A stretch of 64,000 bases of DNA, from positions 44,931,494 to 44,995,493 of the forward strand of contig CM055110.1 of assembly GCA_029204225.1 (NCBI GenBank), in the 5' to 3' direction. Shown here in pieces: positions 48,791 through 61,100 of the stretch. Source of the stretch: Diphasiastrum complanatum (taxonomy: Eukaryota; Streptophyta; Lycopodiopsida; Lycopodiales; Lycopodiaceae). The translations under genes were made by a program, and so were the position numbers. The stretch's first letter is position 1; each line of letters starts with the position of its first letter. Below the pieces are notes generated by a model. It searched no databases and was not told the DNA's origin. It was given only the letters and a program-made list of their open reading frames with translations.

Positions 48791-49474
48791 CATCTGCACA
48801 CATGTGAGTAAGCAGGTGGATTTAGTTATATATAGGTATTGGTTTATCTCAGAGATTTGCTTATGGGATAAACCCTGGTGCCCGACACGTGGCACTAGGG
48901 CAAGCAGTTTAAAAAAAAAAAACCTCTCTGCCCGGCCCGCCCTGATGTGTGCGCAGGGTACTAAAAATAAGAGGAGTCCTCTGTGTAGTAGCAGCTGAGC
49001 TGCGGGAGCAGCGAATATGCTACAAGCTGTAGCCCCCCGTCAACGGATTAACGATACCTGACGTAGCAGGAGAGAAATAGACGGTCAAGATCTAAGTCTG
49101 TTCGTAGCTTGCACTATGGAACATAATGAACCTTCTGTCAACCAATGACGTAATGCCACTGCTCACGAGTGCTACGTTCCACTTCATCTAAGCCCTCTTG
49201 GCAAGGACCTTCCCTCTCATCTCCCCCGCCCCCCTTACCCCACCCAAAAAAAAAGCCACGTGCCAGAATTTGCGTGGAGGAATCACACTTTTTTGGACAT
49301 GCTGTTCGTGTTGGGCAAATATTCCAGCACTAAAGCAGACAGAATTCGGTGCGCTTTTTGCCCTCCGAATTAGGGTTAGTTTCACTTAGGATTAGGGCTC
49401 TAGCAAAAGTGACTACCAAAGGGGAGAGAGAGAGAGAGGGAGAGGAAAAGAAAGTGAGAGTGTAGTGAGTAGCG

Positions 49475-49540
49475 ATGGAGAGAGAGGGAGATGGTCTTCT
49501 CGGCATGAGCATTAGCCATCAGCTGAAGCTCCAGAATTAG
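49475..49540 (+). other. Possible upstream ORF in the SIS3-like 5' leader
   Basis: A 21-codon ORF starting MEREGDGLLGMSISHQLKLQ lies after a GA-rich tract (49424-49480) and ends 163 bp before the proposed main ATG. If transcription starts upstream of it, it could dampen translation of the main frame. The transcription start is not known. Confidence 0.35.
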
Positions 49541-49703
49541 TCGCAAATGATACAGCTAATATGTTTTTGGCAGAAGTTCAAAGGGTAGTGGAGGCTTGAG
49601 AGCTCTCCTTGTATTAGGTTTTCAAAACTTGCGATTGCTGGCGAGAAATTGAGCTACCTATCACTTGTAGCCGTGTTTGTTTCCAGGCTCTGGACTAGTG
49701 AGC

Positions 49704-52700
49704 ATGGTTGTGGATTTTAGGTAACGCATATCTTATGGGAGGTTAGGGATCTGGCTGCAGAAGTGCAGCATTTTGGTGTATTCAGTCATGAGGATCATAA
49801 TGAGCGTCCGAGGATTTGATTTCAAGTGGTGTGTGTGTCACAGTACCCTCTTTGTTGAGCCCTAAAGAATTTTTTGTTTTGTTTTGTTTTTCCTTCGGTA
49901 GCTTGCTTACATCCACAACCTTTTCTTTACTTTGCAGGTTCGATGGCTTCTTTTTATCCATGCTTGGCACCAGCGTGTATCCTTTGTTTTGTTTGTTTTC
50001 TGGTCAATTGCTTTAATAGGTGTCTTGTTTTGGAGCATTGTCCTCAGAAAACTTCCTGGACCGCTTATTCATAGTCTCATTGTAGAATCCTTTTCTGAAT
50101 ACTACTGAACTGAGCGTCATTTGATGGTGCGGAATATTGGATCCTTGCGTTTCTCGATACACTGTTAGTCCAAGTAGTGTGATCTTTTGGGATATTAACT
50201 GAGTGGCTTTTGCAAGAGTTGGACTTGCATAGTATGATATAGTCTGGTATCAAGTCTCTATAGCAAGACGTCAGGCAATCAATTTTTGCCAAGTTTTCAT
50301 CGCATTCTGTTTCAAGCTCATTGACACAAACAATTGGCAGGGAAAATCTTCGCTAAGCATCATGAATTGCCAAGAAAAAGCTCTGAAACTTACCCAATGT
50401 TATTGTAGCTATTATACTTGTGGTTGGAAGGATGCTTTTTGCTCCTTTGGGAAGGGAAATGGTTTCGAGCACATTAAAGAAGTGTAGTAACATGTTTGAC
50501 AAAAACTGGGAATCCGAATTGTGGTGAATGAGTAGATGTTCAACAAAAGTAGATTTTCCGTATGTTATTTTGCTGCCTTTTGGTGTGGAATTCCAATATG
50601 TACAAGCAAGCATGAGAATTTTTTCGACATTCCTTTCTAGGATTAGTTTATGGTCATGATCATGCATTGGTGTTTCATATTGGAATGTTCATGGCCATGT
50701 AGTATTAGTTTTATGACAATAAACAAAATTTCCAAACCCCAAAGGCTAAGAAAATGTCGACCAAGATGATTCCTAGTTACTTGTAATGCAATAAGGTTCA
50801 ATATTCTCTCTTTAACATGGTCTACCATTACAAATTGCTTGCTGTAAAGTGCATGGCTTGAATGCCAATAGTATTGAGGTTGAGTTCTCATTTGCATGCT
50901 GAGGTTGTTTCTTTTTCTAGAAGCACCACAAATGAGGTAGATAGTTTTGCAAGTTTATTAGTAAACAATAACCTTTTTTCAAGTAATTTTACTTTCTATT
51001 ATGCACGTTGTTCCTTAAGGGTGAGCAGGATTGTGGTGTCAATTAATTGGGGGAGATACCGTCGTTGCAATTATCCTCTACATATTTGGATTGTGGTACA
51101 TATCACAATCTCTCATTTGTTGATAATGTGTTCAAAACGCACTTGATAGACTACTTTGCAAGTTGTAGATATTCTATTGAACCTTTTGATTGTATATGAA
51201 GTAAATTAGACAATCAATTTTGTTCAAACCTTACATGGTTTCAGCTTATCCCTAGTAGCACATGGTGCTTGCAGGTGGACTATGCGACTGTATTTTTGTT
51301 TCGACTTCTTATGTTTGTCGACAATGGATTGTCATTTGCAATGGGACTGTAAGAAACTTAAATCATGCTATCAATAGATTTGTGGCCTTTTGTACTGTCA
51401 CTTGATTATCTTTTCTTTTGGACATTTATGTCTAGGGGCTTAGGATTTACATAGTTTTACTTATTCTCAATCCATGGAAGATTTTGAAAGTAGAATATTA
51501 TGAGTTATTGGAAAAAATCGTTCCTTTTGAAATGGGCTTAGTTATGGACAGATGTTTAGTGCTATTACAGAAAATATGAGGTGCTCTATTTATTGGACCC
51601 CTTAGTCATTGTTTTCACTTGCTCATCTACTAAGCTGGGCCATGATCTTACAGAAAATATGAGGTGCTCTATTTATTGGACCCCTTAGTCATTGTTTTCA
51701 CTTGCTCATCTACTAAGCTGGGCCATGATCTTTTGATTTCTTGTTTAGCGGATAACCCTAGGGTGAGCTAGGAGCAAGCCGTGAGGTGTAGACCCTCTTG
51801 GGACCATGCTGATTCTAATGCCTTAATTTGCTAGTTTTTTGGAAGGTTCCTTATAGGCCTACCAAATATGAAAACTAGAAGTCGCGTGCTTTTGATGCAT
51901 CAGTACTGTTCAAGATTTGCGCCTACCTTATTAGGGAGCACCAAAGGCAATTTCATCTTATAGGTTGGGGGTGGAAGCAGATTGGTATACCCACCCTAGA
52001 GTTTCGTAAGCCCTTGGAGTATGGTGGGAGTTCTTTGACAAGTAGTTGGAGGAAGCCGTAGCAACAGCCAAAAGAAAAGTGTTCAACAACCATATAAATT
52101 CCACAAAGTTGGTGGTGATAAGTGCAAATACTTCAAACCCTGCATTAGAAATAATTGGTTGCTTTTAAAGTTGTGTTTCAAAGTAGTTTTCTGCATCTTG
52201 TAAAGATTGTAGATAAAAAGCTCTAGTGATTTTGTTCTGCTTGAGTGCAATAGGCTGAAAGTCCCCAAATTGTAGTCCTTTAGAAGTCAAGATGTAAAAC
52301 ATCTCTCTGGACAAAGATTTGTGAAAATTGTTATAGGATAAGGACTATGCCTTACATGGGGAAGTAAGCATTGAATTTGATGAATGTAGTTAGAAAGCTC
52401 ACCACAATGAAAGTTTGTTTGGAAAAGGATAATAGACTCACACATAAGATAAGAGATGCAAAGGGACCAAAAGAAGCATGGTATCAAATCCATATTTGAA
52501 ATAGACAATGCATCATGAGTTCTATATGTGTTAAGAATGTAGAGTCCATTATAGATCATCTTACAAGAGTCAAAGACATTGGGGATAAATTTGTAGCTAT
52601 AGATGAGAGAGTCCAAGATTTAGACTTGATGCTCATAGCTCTGAAGAACTTGTCTATATATTAAGATCGTGTTATTATATCTTAGTTAACTTTTTGTCTC

Positions 52701-55700
52701 TCAAATGGAGTTCTGTGATCAAGGTATGTGCTTGTTCTTGCTATTCATCTTTAGACCTATTGAGCTTCTCTTATGCTACTTTTCAATGTCTCTAATATTA
52801 TGAACACAACTTTGTTTCACAGGGATGTGGACCCAGAACAAAGACGCTTGTGCTTCTGTGGTAGGATTGTTATTTTGTCATGCCTGGCATTCCTTTTGTA
52901 TCCGTTCCTTTGGGCTTGGACAGTGATTGGTAGCCTGTGGTTCACCAGTGCACATGACTGTGTAAGTGTCTGACATAGTTTCTTTTTAAGTAGCTAGAGT
53001 AGCTGAGAAGGGTCAGTGGCCTCTGTTCCAATACAATTAGGTCCATTTGCAAGTGATGGCTGAACTTTGCTACTTCATCAAATTTTATCTTGTAGCTGGA
53101 GATTTTTTCATTGACATTGCAATTTTTGTGCTGTGCAGCTACCGGAGGAAGGGCAAAAGTGGGGTTTTCTTATCTGGTTGCTTTTCAGTTACTGTGGATT
53201 GATTGCTATAGCATGCATTTCAGCCAGTAAGGTCAGTAATGGCATTTTTTACCATCTTTGTAGCATTCTATTTTTATAGCAAGCAGTTCAAGGCATGCAT
53301 GATAGAGCTCATTAGTAACTCAGAAAGAGATCAAGGTTGTAGTAATGAGAATCAAAGCATCATGCATTGGATGTTAAGTAGGAAAGGGACTCTATTTGGC
53401 TGAAGATCATTGGAGAAATGCGCAACTCAGTTATATATCATCAGACTTAGATGTATCTGACAAAAAGTTATGATGAGGAAGTTGTAATTATGATTTTGGA
53501 AAATTCTAGGCTTAAAAGCTGTTAAGAAGCGGTAGATTTTCATGCATTTATTCAAAATATACATTGTCTTATGTGATGGGAAGAATGAATGTTCTGTGAA
53601 TCATGCTTCTTGAGCAGCTTGATAGTCTCCACCTTGGCTCTCTTTGCTCCACCTTCTCTCATGTCTTCCTTGATCATCTGTTGCTGATCAGTGACATTTG
53701 CCCTCTCGTTGCCATCTGTAGGATAAAATCACAAGCTGTGTCAACAGTAGCTTCATGGATGTTCCTTTCTGCTGGTTATAGCAAGCTGTGCAGCCTAAGT
53801 GCTGCTATGATAACTTAAGGCAGTTTCTTTCTTGACTGTTTCATCCAATCATTGCAGCTGTTTGAATCTCAAGAGGAATGCTGATTTTTCATTCAAATTT
53901 GTAGAGTTTACTTTCTGATTTTGTCAATTTTTGCTGGACAACTTTCTCAATACTTTGGTCATTTCTTCAGCACATATGGTTCAAGTGTATGGAGCAAGAA
54001 TGGGAGTGTTTTATAGCCGAAGCTTGCCTGTGAAGTTAAATTGAGTTGCTTGTGCAGAAGCAATTTGGTTGCTTATGGTAATATGTAAGTGCCACCAAAG
54101 GACAAGTTTGTTTCACAGTGGGCATATTTATACACATAGTGGAACTTTGTCAATGTATGCCTGTCAATGAATTGAAATTCCGAAGTGTACCTTGGTGCCC
54201 TTGGAAAGAAGTGCCTCCAAGATATATTCCATTGTTTTCTGCGAATGGCAAATAGATGATGATGTTTACCTTCATTGTTCTGACTGTTGCTGTGTCTGGC
54301 ACTCAAGACTCAAAACTTATTGACCAAATCTGGCTACTTGTACCGTCCATCCACATTATGTTTTATGAGCTTGAAAACTGTGGCATTCTTATCCTTTCGC
54401 TCAAATAGAAATTTTCCCTCAAATTTCACCAAAGCTGCTAGCAGCGCCTTCAGTTCAGATGTTTGTTTTGGACAGAATGTAAGTTAAATCTGCTCATACA
54501 AAGGCAGATGAAATAAGCATTTATCTCGCTTCTGATGGACCTTAAAATTTGAAGAGCTTTTAGGAGGAAGTTCTGGTGAAATTCCTGTAAACTATGTCAA
54601 CAATTGCAGTAACTGATGCATCAGCAATTTTCTGAGAGGTGATGAAATGCGACTCTTGGGATTCATGAGTATTGTCTGTATCTTTTGCAAATTGTTCTAG
54701 AATATTTTTTTTGCATCTTTTGCAAATTATTCTTGTGTAATTAATCGTGTCTCAGTTTCTGCAGTGGCTGATGCGACGCCAATCCCATCTGCAAGCACAG
54801 CCCCGTCGTTCTGCAATTTCTGAGCTTCAGGTAATAGTTTTGCTTATAAAATCATACACCTGGGAAGGAGCACTGCTTTCTGGATCAATCGTACTACTTC
54901 TGCAACTTATTAACCATTTGAGCATCCAGGTCTTGGCTGAGCTTATCAGGTTACCAGAGTGGGCACTTCGTACATCCCAACCTGTTCAAGAGCCCAGAGG
55001 GGGTGGCATTGAGATACCTCTCTATCATCCTGGTCTAAGCTTGACGCCTGCTCAGGTAGATAAACTTATCAACTTTAGTGGTTCAGAGCCGGCCTTTGCA
55101 TGTTGTGAGTTTTGCAAGTAACTCACAAATCCTTTCCAAGTCTTGCAAGTTAGTAGCAAGACTCGCATGCATTTGCAAGCTACCTGTAACAAATCTACTC
55201 GCAGAATTTCAAAATCTGTCAAAGCTTAGTGGTTTATGGATTTTTTCAGAAGTTAGCCAGAAGTATATTGCAAACATCTGTCTTCTGTAGCAACTTGGAG
55301 CTTTTTGCCATTTTCACTTTCACAAGGAAATTTCAGTGAAGAATGATGAAGGGCTTAGGGCTTGTTCCGTGCCTGTGTAACTGAGACCCTGTTAAGCATA
55401 ACTGGCACTTGCGACCCCGCCTGCCTTTTGCATGTTCCCTAATGGGTCACGGTTAAGTATGCTTGGGCCCCATCAGAGTTTCACCATTGTGCCCTGCTGC
55501 TGCATTCATAGCTGCGCTGCTGTCCACAATACCACCATCATTTTCGGACATTCTGCAAATTGTTGAAAATGTGCACTCCTGCAGCCAACTGCTAAGCTAA
55601 GTGACCTCCTGAATTCTTACTATCTTGGCATTGATAATGCACTAGGTTTCGTTATCTGATAATTGGCTAACTGGCAACAGCTAAAGTTAACAGCTGGTGG

Positions 55701-58039
55701 GGCCTTAGTTATCTCAGTTAAGCTAACGCGTAACATACTTAAGTATTGCTAATGGGTTGGTGGGAACAGGCCCTCAGCACCTGCCTCCATCATAAAACCA
55801 ACATCTATCACTCAATTGTCTTTTGTAGCTCAATTTTTGAGGTGTTATTTGGCTGACTTGTGTTTCTTCACAGACAAAATCAAATCATTGCAAATCTTGT
55901 TCCAGCAATGTTTTTTCAACTCGTTTCGTATGTCGTTTCGGAATGCGTTTGAAACACTTGAAAATGAGAGGTCCAGGTTCGAAACATGCAACTTTTTTAG
56001 GTTTTTTTTTTTAAAAAAGAAGTGTTTTTATGGGTTTTTGGGGTTTAGACATGTCATAGAAAGACTAATACTAAGTAGATACATCCATTTTCTATCTCCA
56101 ATGTGCATAATGCCATACTCCAGAGTCCATACAAGACTAAGTAGTATGCTGAAAGTTCACAGTGCTAAGTGCTTCAAAGTTCACATGTTGTAACGTCACT
56201 GATGTGACCAATTACAACTTACCAATGACCAGAAAATTGAAATACAGATTACAATTTACATGAATCATGATTCATCATAACTTATAAGCTATAGTACATA
56301 AAAGATAGTCCAGACTCCATAGTGCATACTTGAATACTTCAAAGTTGAGTCATGAGTCATGACACATGCGCAATGCATGCAGCGCATGTCACAGTCTCAA
56401 ACATCCAAGAACTTCCAGAAATTATAAATAGTAAAGTTATAAATTGTAGTGGCCAATGATAATTCACAAATTACAATTCAAGGGTCAAAAGTTTAAACTT
56501 TAAAGTAAAAGCATAAATAATAAGAGTTTGAGGCTTAGCCTCCAGGCTCAAGCGGCAAGCCCGAGGCCTCATATGTATCATGCTAGAGCCTAGTATGCTA
56601 CTATGCTGAGAGCTGAGTGCTCTAGCCTCTAACTGCCTACCTCGGAAGCTATCGTTGTGGATCCACTGGCATGGCTTTAGGGTCATCCTCCCCATCCTGA
56701 GGCTCACCCTCATCCTCATCCTCACGCTCAGTGGTAGATTTCTCATCTAGGACTCTCAGAGGTGTCTGAGTCCCCAATGGCATCGCTTGGACCAGTCCTA
56801 CATGATGCAGCAGCTCGAGTGGTAGGCCTTGCGCAGTGCACAACACACGAGGAATTGGGATTTAGAATCGACATTCATGATTGGACAAGGGTTAGAAACT
56901 TTTGACTTAAAATTACAATTCACAATCTACAAAATAGTAATATGAAGTAGTGAATTGGGAATTGGGATTCGAAATCAACGTGTAGTCACTAAGGCCTCCC
57001 GATGGAGTATAACATACATATCCTCCTTGTCTTGTGATCTTGGTGCCAAGTCTGGAACCCTTGCCACATCGATTTCATCGGGATTAACCTATAGAATTGA
57101 AGTGGTAACATTCAAACCAAGATCTTGATTCTCAGTAAATGATTTCAAACAAAATAGCAAATTTAAACGTTAAAGCCTAAGGGTTCTTAGTCTAGACTCT
57201 CGACAAATCATGGTAGACTCTACAAAATCTAGATTACTTGTACAATGTATGGGTTCCCTAGTCTCCCTTAGCTTCTTCAAAAGTCGTTGGTTGGCATGCA
57301 CAAACACCAACCTCTCCAACTGTGCATTCGAAAGTCTATTCCTCTTTGTATGAATCAGAGAGGCCACACTCCAATTCCTCTCGCATGCAACTACTGCACA
57401 GTCTTGTGAGAGGACGTGGGTGGCAAGCCTTTGCAACTTGGGAACATCATTTTCATACTTCATCCACCATGAAACCACAGACTGCCACTCAGCATATAAC
57501 TCTCTCATCCTTAATTGCGCCATGCTTGGGCCTTCCCACTCAACACCTAGAACTAGTGTCGGCTATAGGTGATGGCTGTGATGTGGAATCTTGGTACTTT
57601 GCTGCACCTGTAACAATGTATTATGTTGCAAATGTTTAAACTTTAATGGATTATGGTCGATGACAAACTCGGTCAGGTCACAGAGTCATAGATGCTAATA
57701 ATCACTAATCAGTAATTACATACTAGACTGAACTTTGAAGTTTAAACTTTAGTTCAAATAAGAATCACTTGTGGCTGAAGGAGTAGCATGAGACTCATCC
57801 CCGATTGTGTCTATCCTCAATAAGTCTGGTGACTGAGTGGCAACAGCAATATTGTATCCTCGGAGATGTAAAAGGTGTGCCCTTATTCGAATGGGGCCAC
57901 CTCCATAAGTATTTTCACACACACATGGCCCACACCACCCTCAAGACTTACAAGTGTCGAACACAAAGCTCAAACACTCCCTCTCCCTCCCTCACACACA
58001 AAAGCTCTCCCTCTCCTTCTCACATATGTCACTCACACA

Positions 58040-58106
<67 letters not shown>

Positions 58107-61100
58107 CTCTTCTCCTCTTAGAATGGCTCTCTATCGTGCTAAAAGTCTCCCACAATCACCTCTTGGGAAACTGCAGAAAAATGCAAAAGAATTTGGTTTT
58201 TTTATAGTTGTTTCAAATGTCCATTTGACGTTTCGAAACAGCCCCGTTTTGTACGTAGCGTTTCGAATGCGTTTCATCGTTCACGATTCGATAAAACACT
58301 GTTCCAGTTAGAGTGTGGATGTACAATTGTCCTGAATCTTAAAAAAATTACACTAGATTGAGTCCCATAGTGTGTCTGTTTTTGTTGTATGTACTAGATA
58401 AAAGCTTGAACCTTGGAAAATGATTTATTCGTCGATTAGGTTGAATCACAGTCTGTGTTTGATCAAATTCACACAAGTATCCTTACATTTTTGCAGCTCT
58501 ACATTTAGCTGTCTATCTGAGCTTTTGCTTGTTACGTTGTCATTACCAGTTATTTAAGGATAAGTTTGCTCATATGGATATGTTTGGGCTTCTATTTTGA
58601 GACTGATGCACTCTTTGTTCTGGATTGAATAAGAGAGAAGCCGTTGAAGCTCTAATTCAGCAACTACCAAAATTTAGGCTGAAGGGAGTCCCCACAGAAT
58701 GCAGTTCATGTCCAATCTGTCTTGAGGAATTTGAGGTTGGGACAGAGGTGAGGTTCTGCTGCTTCTTGGTGGCTTCATTGTGTATCATAAATATCAGGGC
58801 TTATTGTATGTTGGATGCCTTACTTTGGATGATCTGTACTTTTGATAGCTTCCTTTAGGAGCTCATGATCTATGACTTTGTAGCTGGATTCGATAAAGTT
58901 GATTAAAGCTTGCACCACTTTTTTGGTTATGTTAGGGATCAATTTCTTTATTTTTTTCAAAAGTTAATCTGCGTGTGGAGGTCCTTTTGAGTACTTTTGC
59001 CACAGGATTGCAGCCTGTAGGCAAGGCTTAACAATTTCGTGTCACAAACTGAATCTACAGTGGCTGAGCCGATTGGTTGTAAGAACACAGAAAATTTTGT
59101 TTCTTAATACCTACTTTTATACAAGTCACAATTGGATTTTTGAGAAGGCAAGATACAATATTTAATATGACATATGGAGGTTTGATTAAGTTTTATATGT
59201 ACCTAGATGCTCTTTCTGACTTAAAGTAATCAGCCAAACTATTGCTTGTATTTAGATGCTTGGGACAACAGATATTAAGAAGTCAACGAACCATTCTTTT
59301 GAGACTTGCACAAGGCTGATTACTCAAACTGATGAACCTGTCACTTGCTCTTTATTAAGTTAGATTGCATACTGCTGTACATCCAATTTCATCAATTGTC
59401 CTAAGCTCCCTTGAAGAAGGCTGTGGCAACAGACTCATGAACACATTTGCAACATAAGATCAAGAACACATGAAAACAGCAGCGAATGTGAATGAAGTAG
59501 TGATTTTCGAACAGTGTAATAAAGACTATTGACAATAGATTGCTTTGTAACATGCTTCTATGAATGAACCTGGCTAGAGAGGCTCCGTATGCAGCACTCA
59601 AGACTCCAGAAACCAAGCCACCAAGTGAGTTTGCCAACAGGAAAACTATGGAGAGCTTCATGCAAGCTAGGGGCTCCTATCAAGAAGACATACAATAGAC
59701 CTCTCGTGAATTGGCAAGAGGAGCTCATAAATAGAGAGTAGAAAGTTAAGACTTGAAACCTATTGGTAACTGAACAATCATCATGTGACATCTAGCTACT
59801 TCGTAATCAATGCTCTTTGTTTAGTTATTAACTACTAGCTGTGAACAAGTCAACGACATTTCACAAAATTTAGAATTTAGAATGGATAAAATAGAGGAGA
59901 GGCCTGCTCATTGAATCTCAGCTCAAGATTAAATTTGAATCAAATCGGTTATTTGAAAGAAAAACATTTCACTAAGAAAGTTTTAACTTTTTGTGCTTTT
60001 TATCTGATTTGAATTGGCCTATTTTGATTAAATTTGAATTGTGCTATATGATTAAAGTGAGGCACATGTCTGTGCTAGAGTGTTGGTCTGTCTCATACTC
60101 GTGCTAGTAGGTTGGCTACAGAGGAGATGCTAGCTATTGATCATCAAAATGTACCTATAGAGTTTTAGAGGATGTTTTTGATATGGTAGAGAACCAAAAC
60201 CCTTGACAGCGTATTTTTATGGTTGCGGTACATATATTTTCCTCTTTAATGGATGATATGCATAGCGATGTCCTAGCAGCCATAAAATCAATATTTGGCG
60301 CAGGGCTTAAAACAGGGTGCACTCTTAGAGTTTAAAAAGACTAAGAATATGCAAGGAATGCACTTTCAGGGTTCTGGAATGCCACTAAGCTCGAAGCTAG
60401 CTGGAAATCTGTTAGGATATCATGTAAACTAGCTGGAAACGAACGAACTGATATGGGATTACCCTAGTTTCCAGGTCAAGAAATCCAGCACTCATTGTTG
60501 TAGTAATCCAGCACCTATAATTGTTTTGGGAGAATACCCTACAAGGGAATCTTGAAATTTTTCGAAAGAAGATTGAAAAAACTAACCTTACGAGTTAAAA
60601 AAATGTTCTTCAGAACTTTCTGTATGTGCTTCAATGTGTATGCTACTGAATTGTGTTACTCACACACTCTAGGGTCTTAATTTGTATAAATAGGCCCTCT
60701 GAGCGTCATTTTCAAGAGGTTGATTGATCAAAGAGCAGCACGTTGCTTAGATCAGCCTATGCTCAGTGTAGTAACCGTTTGCTTAGTTAGATCAGCTTAT
60801 CTGGTGTGTCATTGGCACTCCATTTAATATAATTGTTCTCGTTGTGCTTTATCAGTATGTTTGCATTCTCTTCTCTATTCTATGCTGTGTGTAATGCTTT
60901 GCTTATAACTGCAACCCTGCTGCTAAGGCTCTCACATCAAAAACTATTTATATAATGCAAAAGTAACAAATAAGCTGAACAGGACTTTTTATGCACTTCT
61001 TAAGTCTCCCACACAATAAAGGAAGAACACATATGTATAGAAGGCAGTCTCCCACACCATACAGGAAGATCACATATGCATAGAAATGGCTAGGCTTTTT

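Larger units (their letters stand above)
55906..58299 (-). mobile_element. Degenerate hAT transposon in SIS3-like intron 8
   Basis: Exact 8-bp duplications TGTTCCAG flank it at 55898-55905 and 58300-58307. The ends are imperfect inverted repeats: left CAATGTTTTTTCAACTCGT; reverse complement of the right GTGTTTTATCGAATCGTG. Subterminal regions on both sides repeat CGTTTCGAA/GCGTTT-type words. A minus-strand hAT transposase C-terminus lies inside. A CT microsatellite lies near the right end. Much of the transposase is missing, so it is an internally deleted or decayed copy of about 2.4 kb. Confidence 0.8.

Noticed and set aside
48499-48998. Pro/Ala/Arg-rich frames on both strands in the GC island
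   Set aside because: Composition artefacts: every frame is open because stop codons are rare in GC-rich sequence.
52287-52616. 109-codon minus-strand frame in a SIS3-like intron, considered as a PPR-like fragment
   Set aside because: No repeat structure; the opposite strand carries a better copia gag match over part of the same region.
59401-59791. Hydrophobic minus-strand frames in SIS3-like intron 9, considered as a membrane protein
   Set aside because: No family motif, no splice support, and located inside an intron on the opposite strand.
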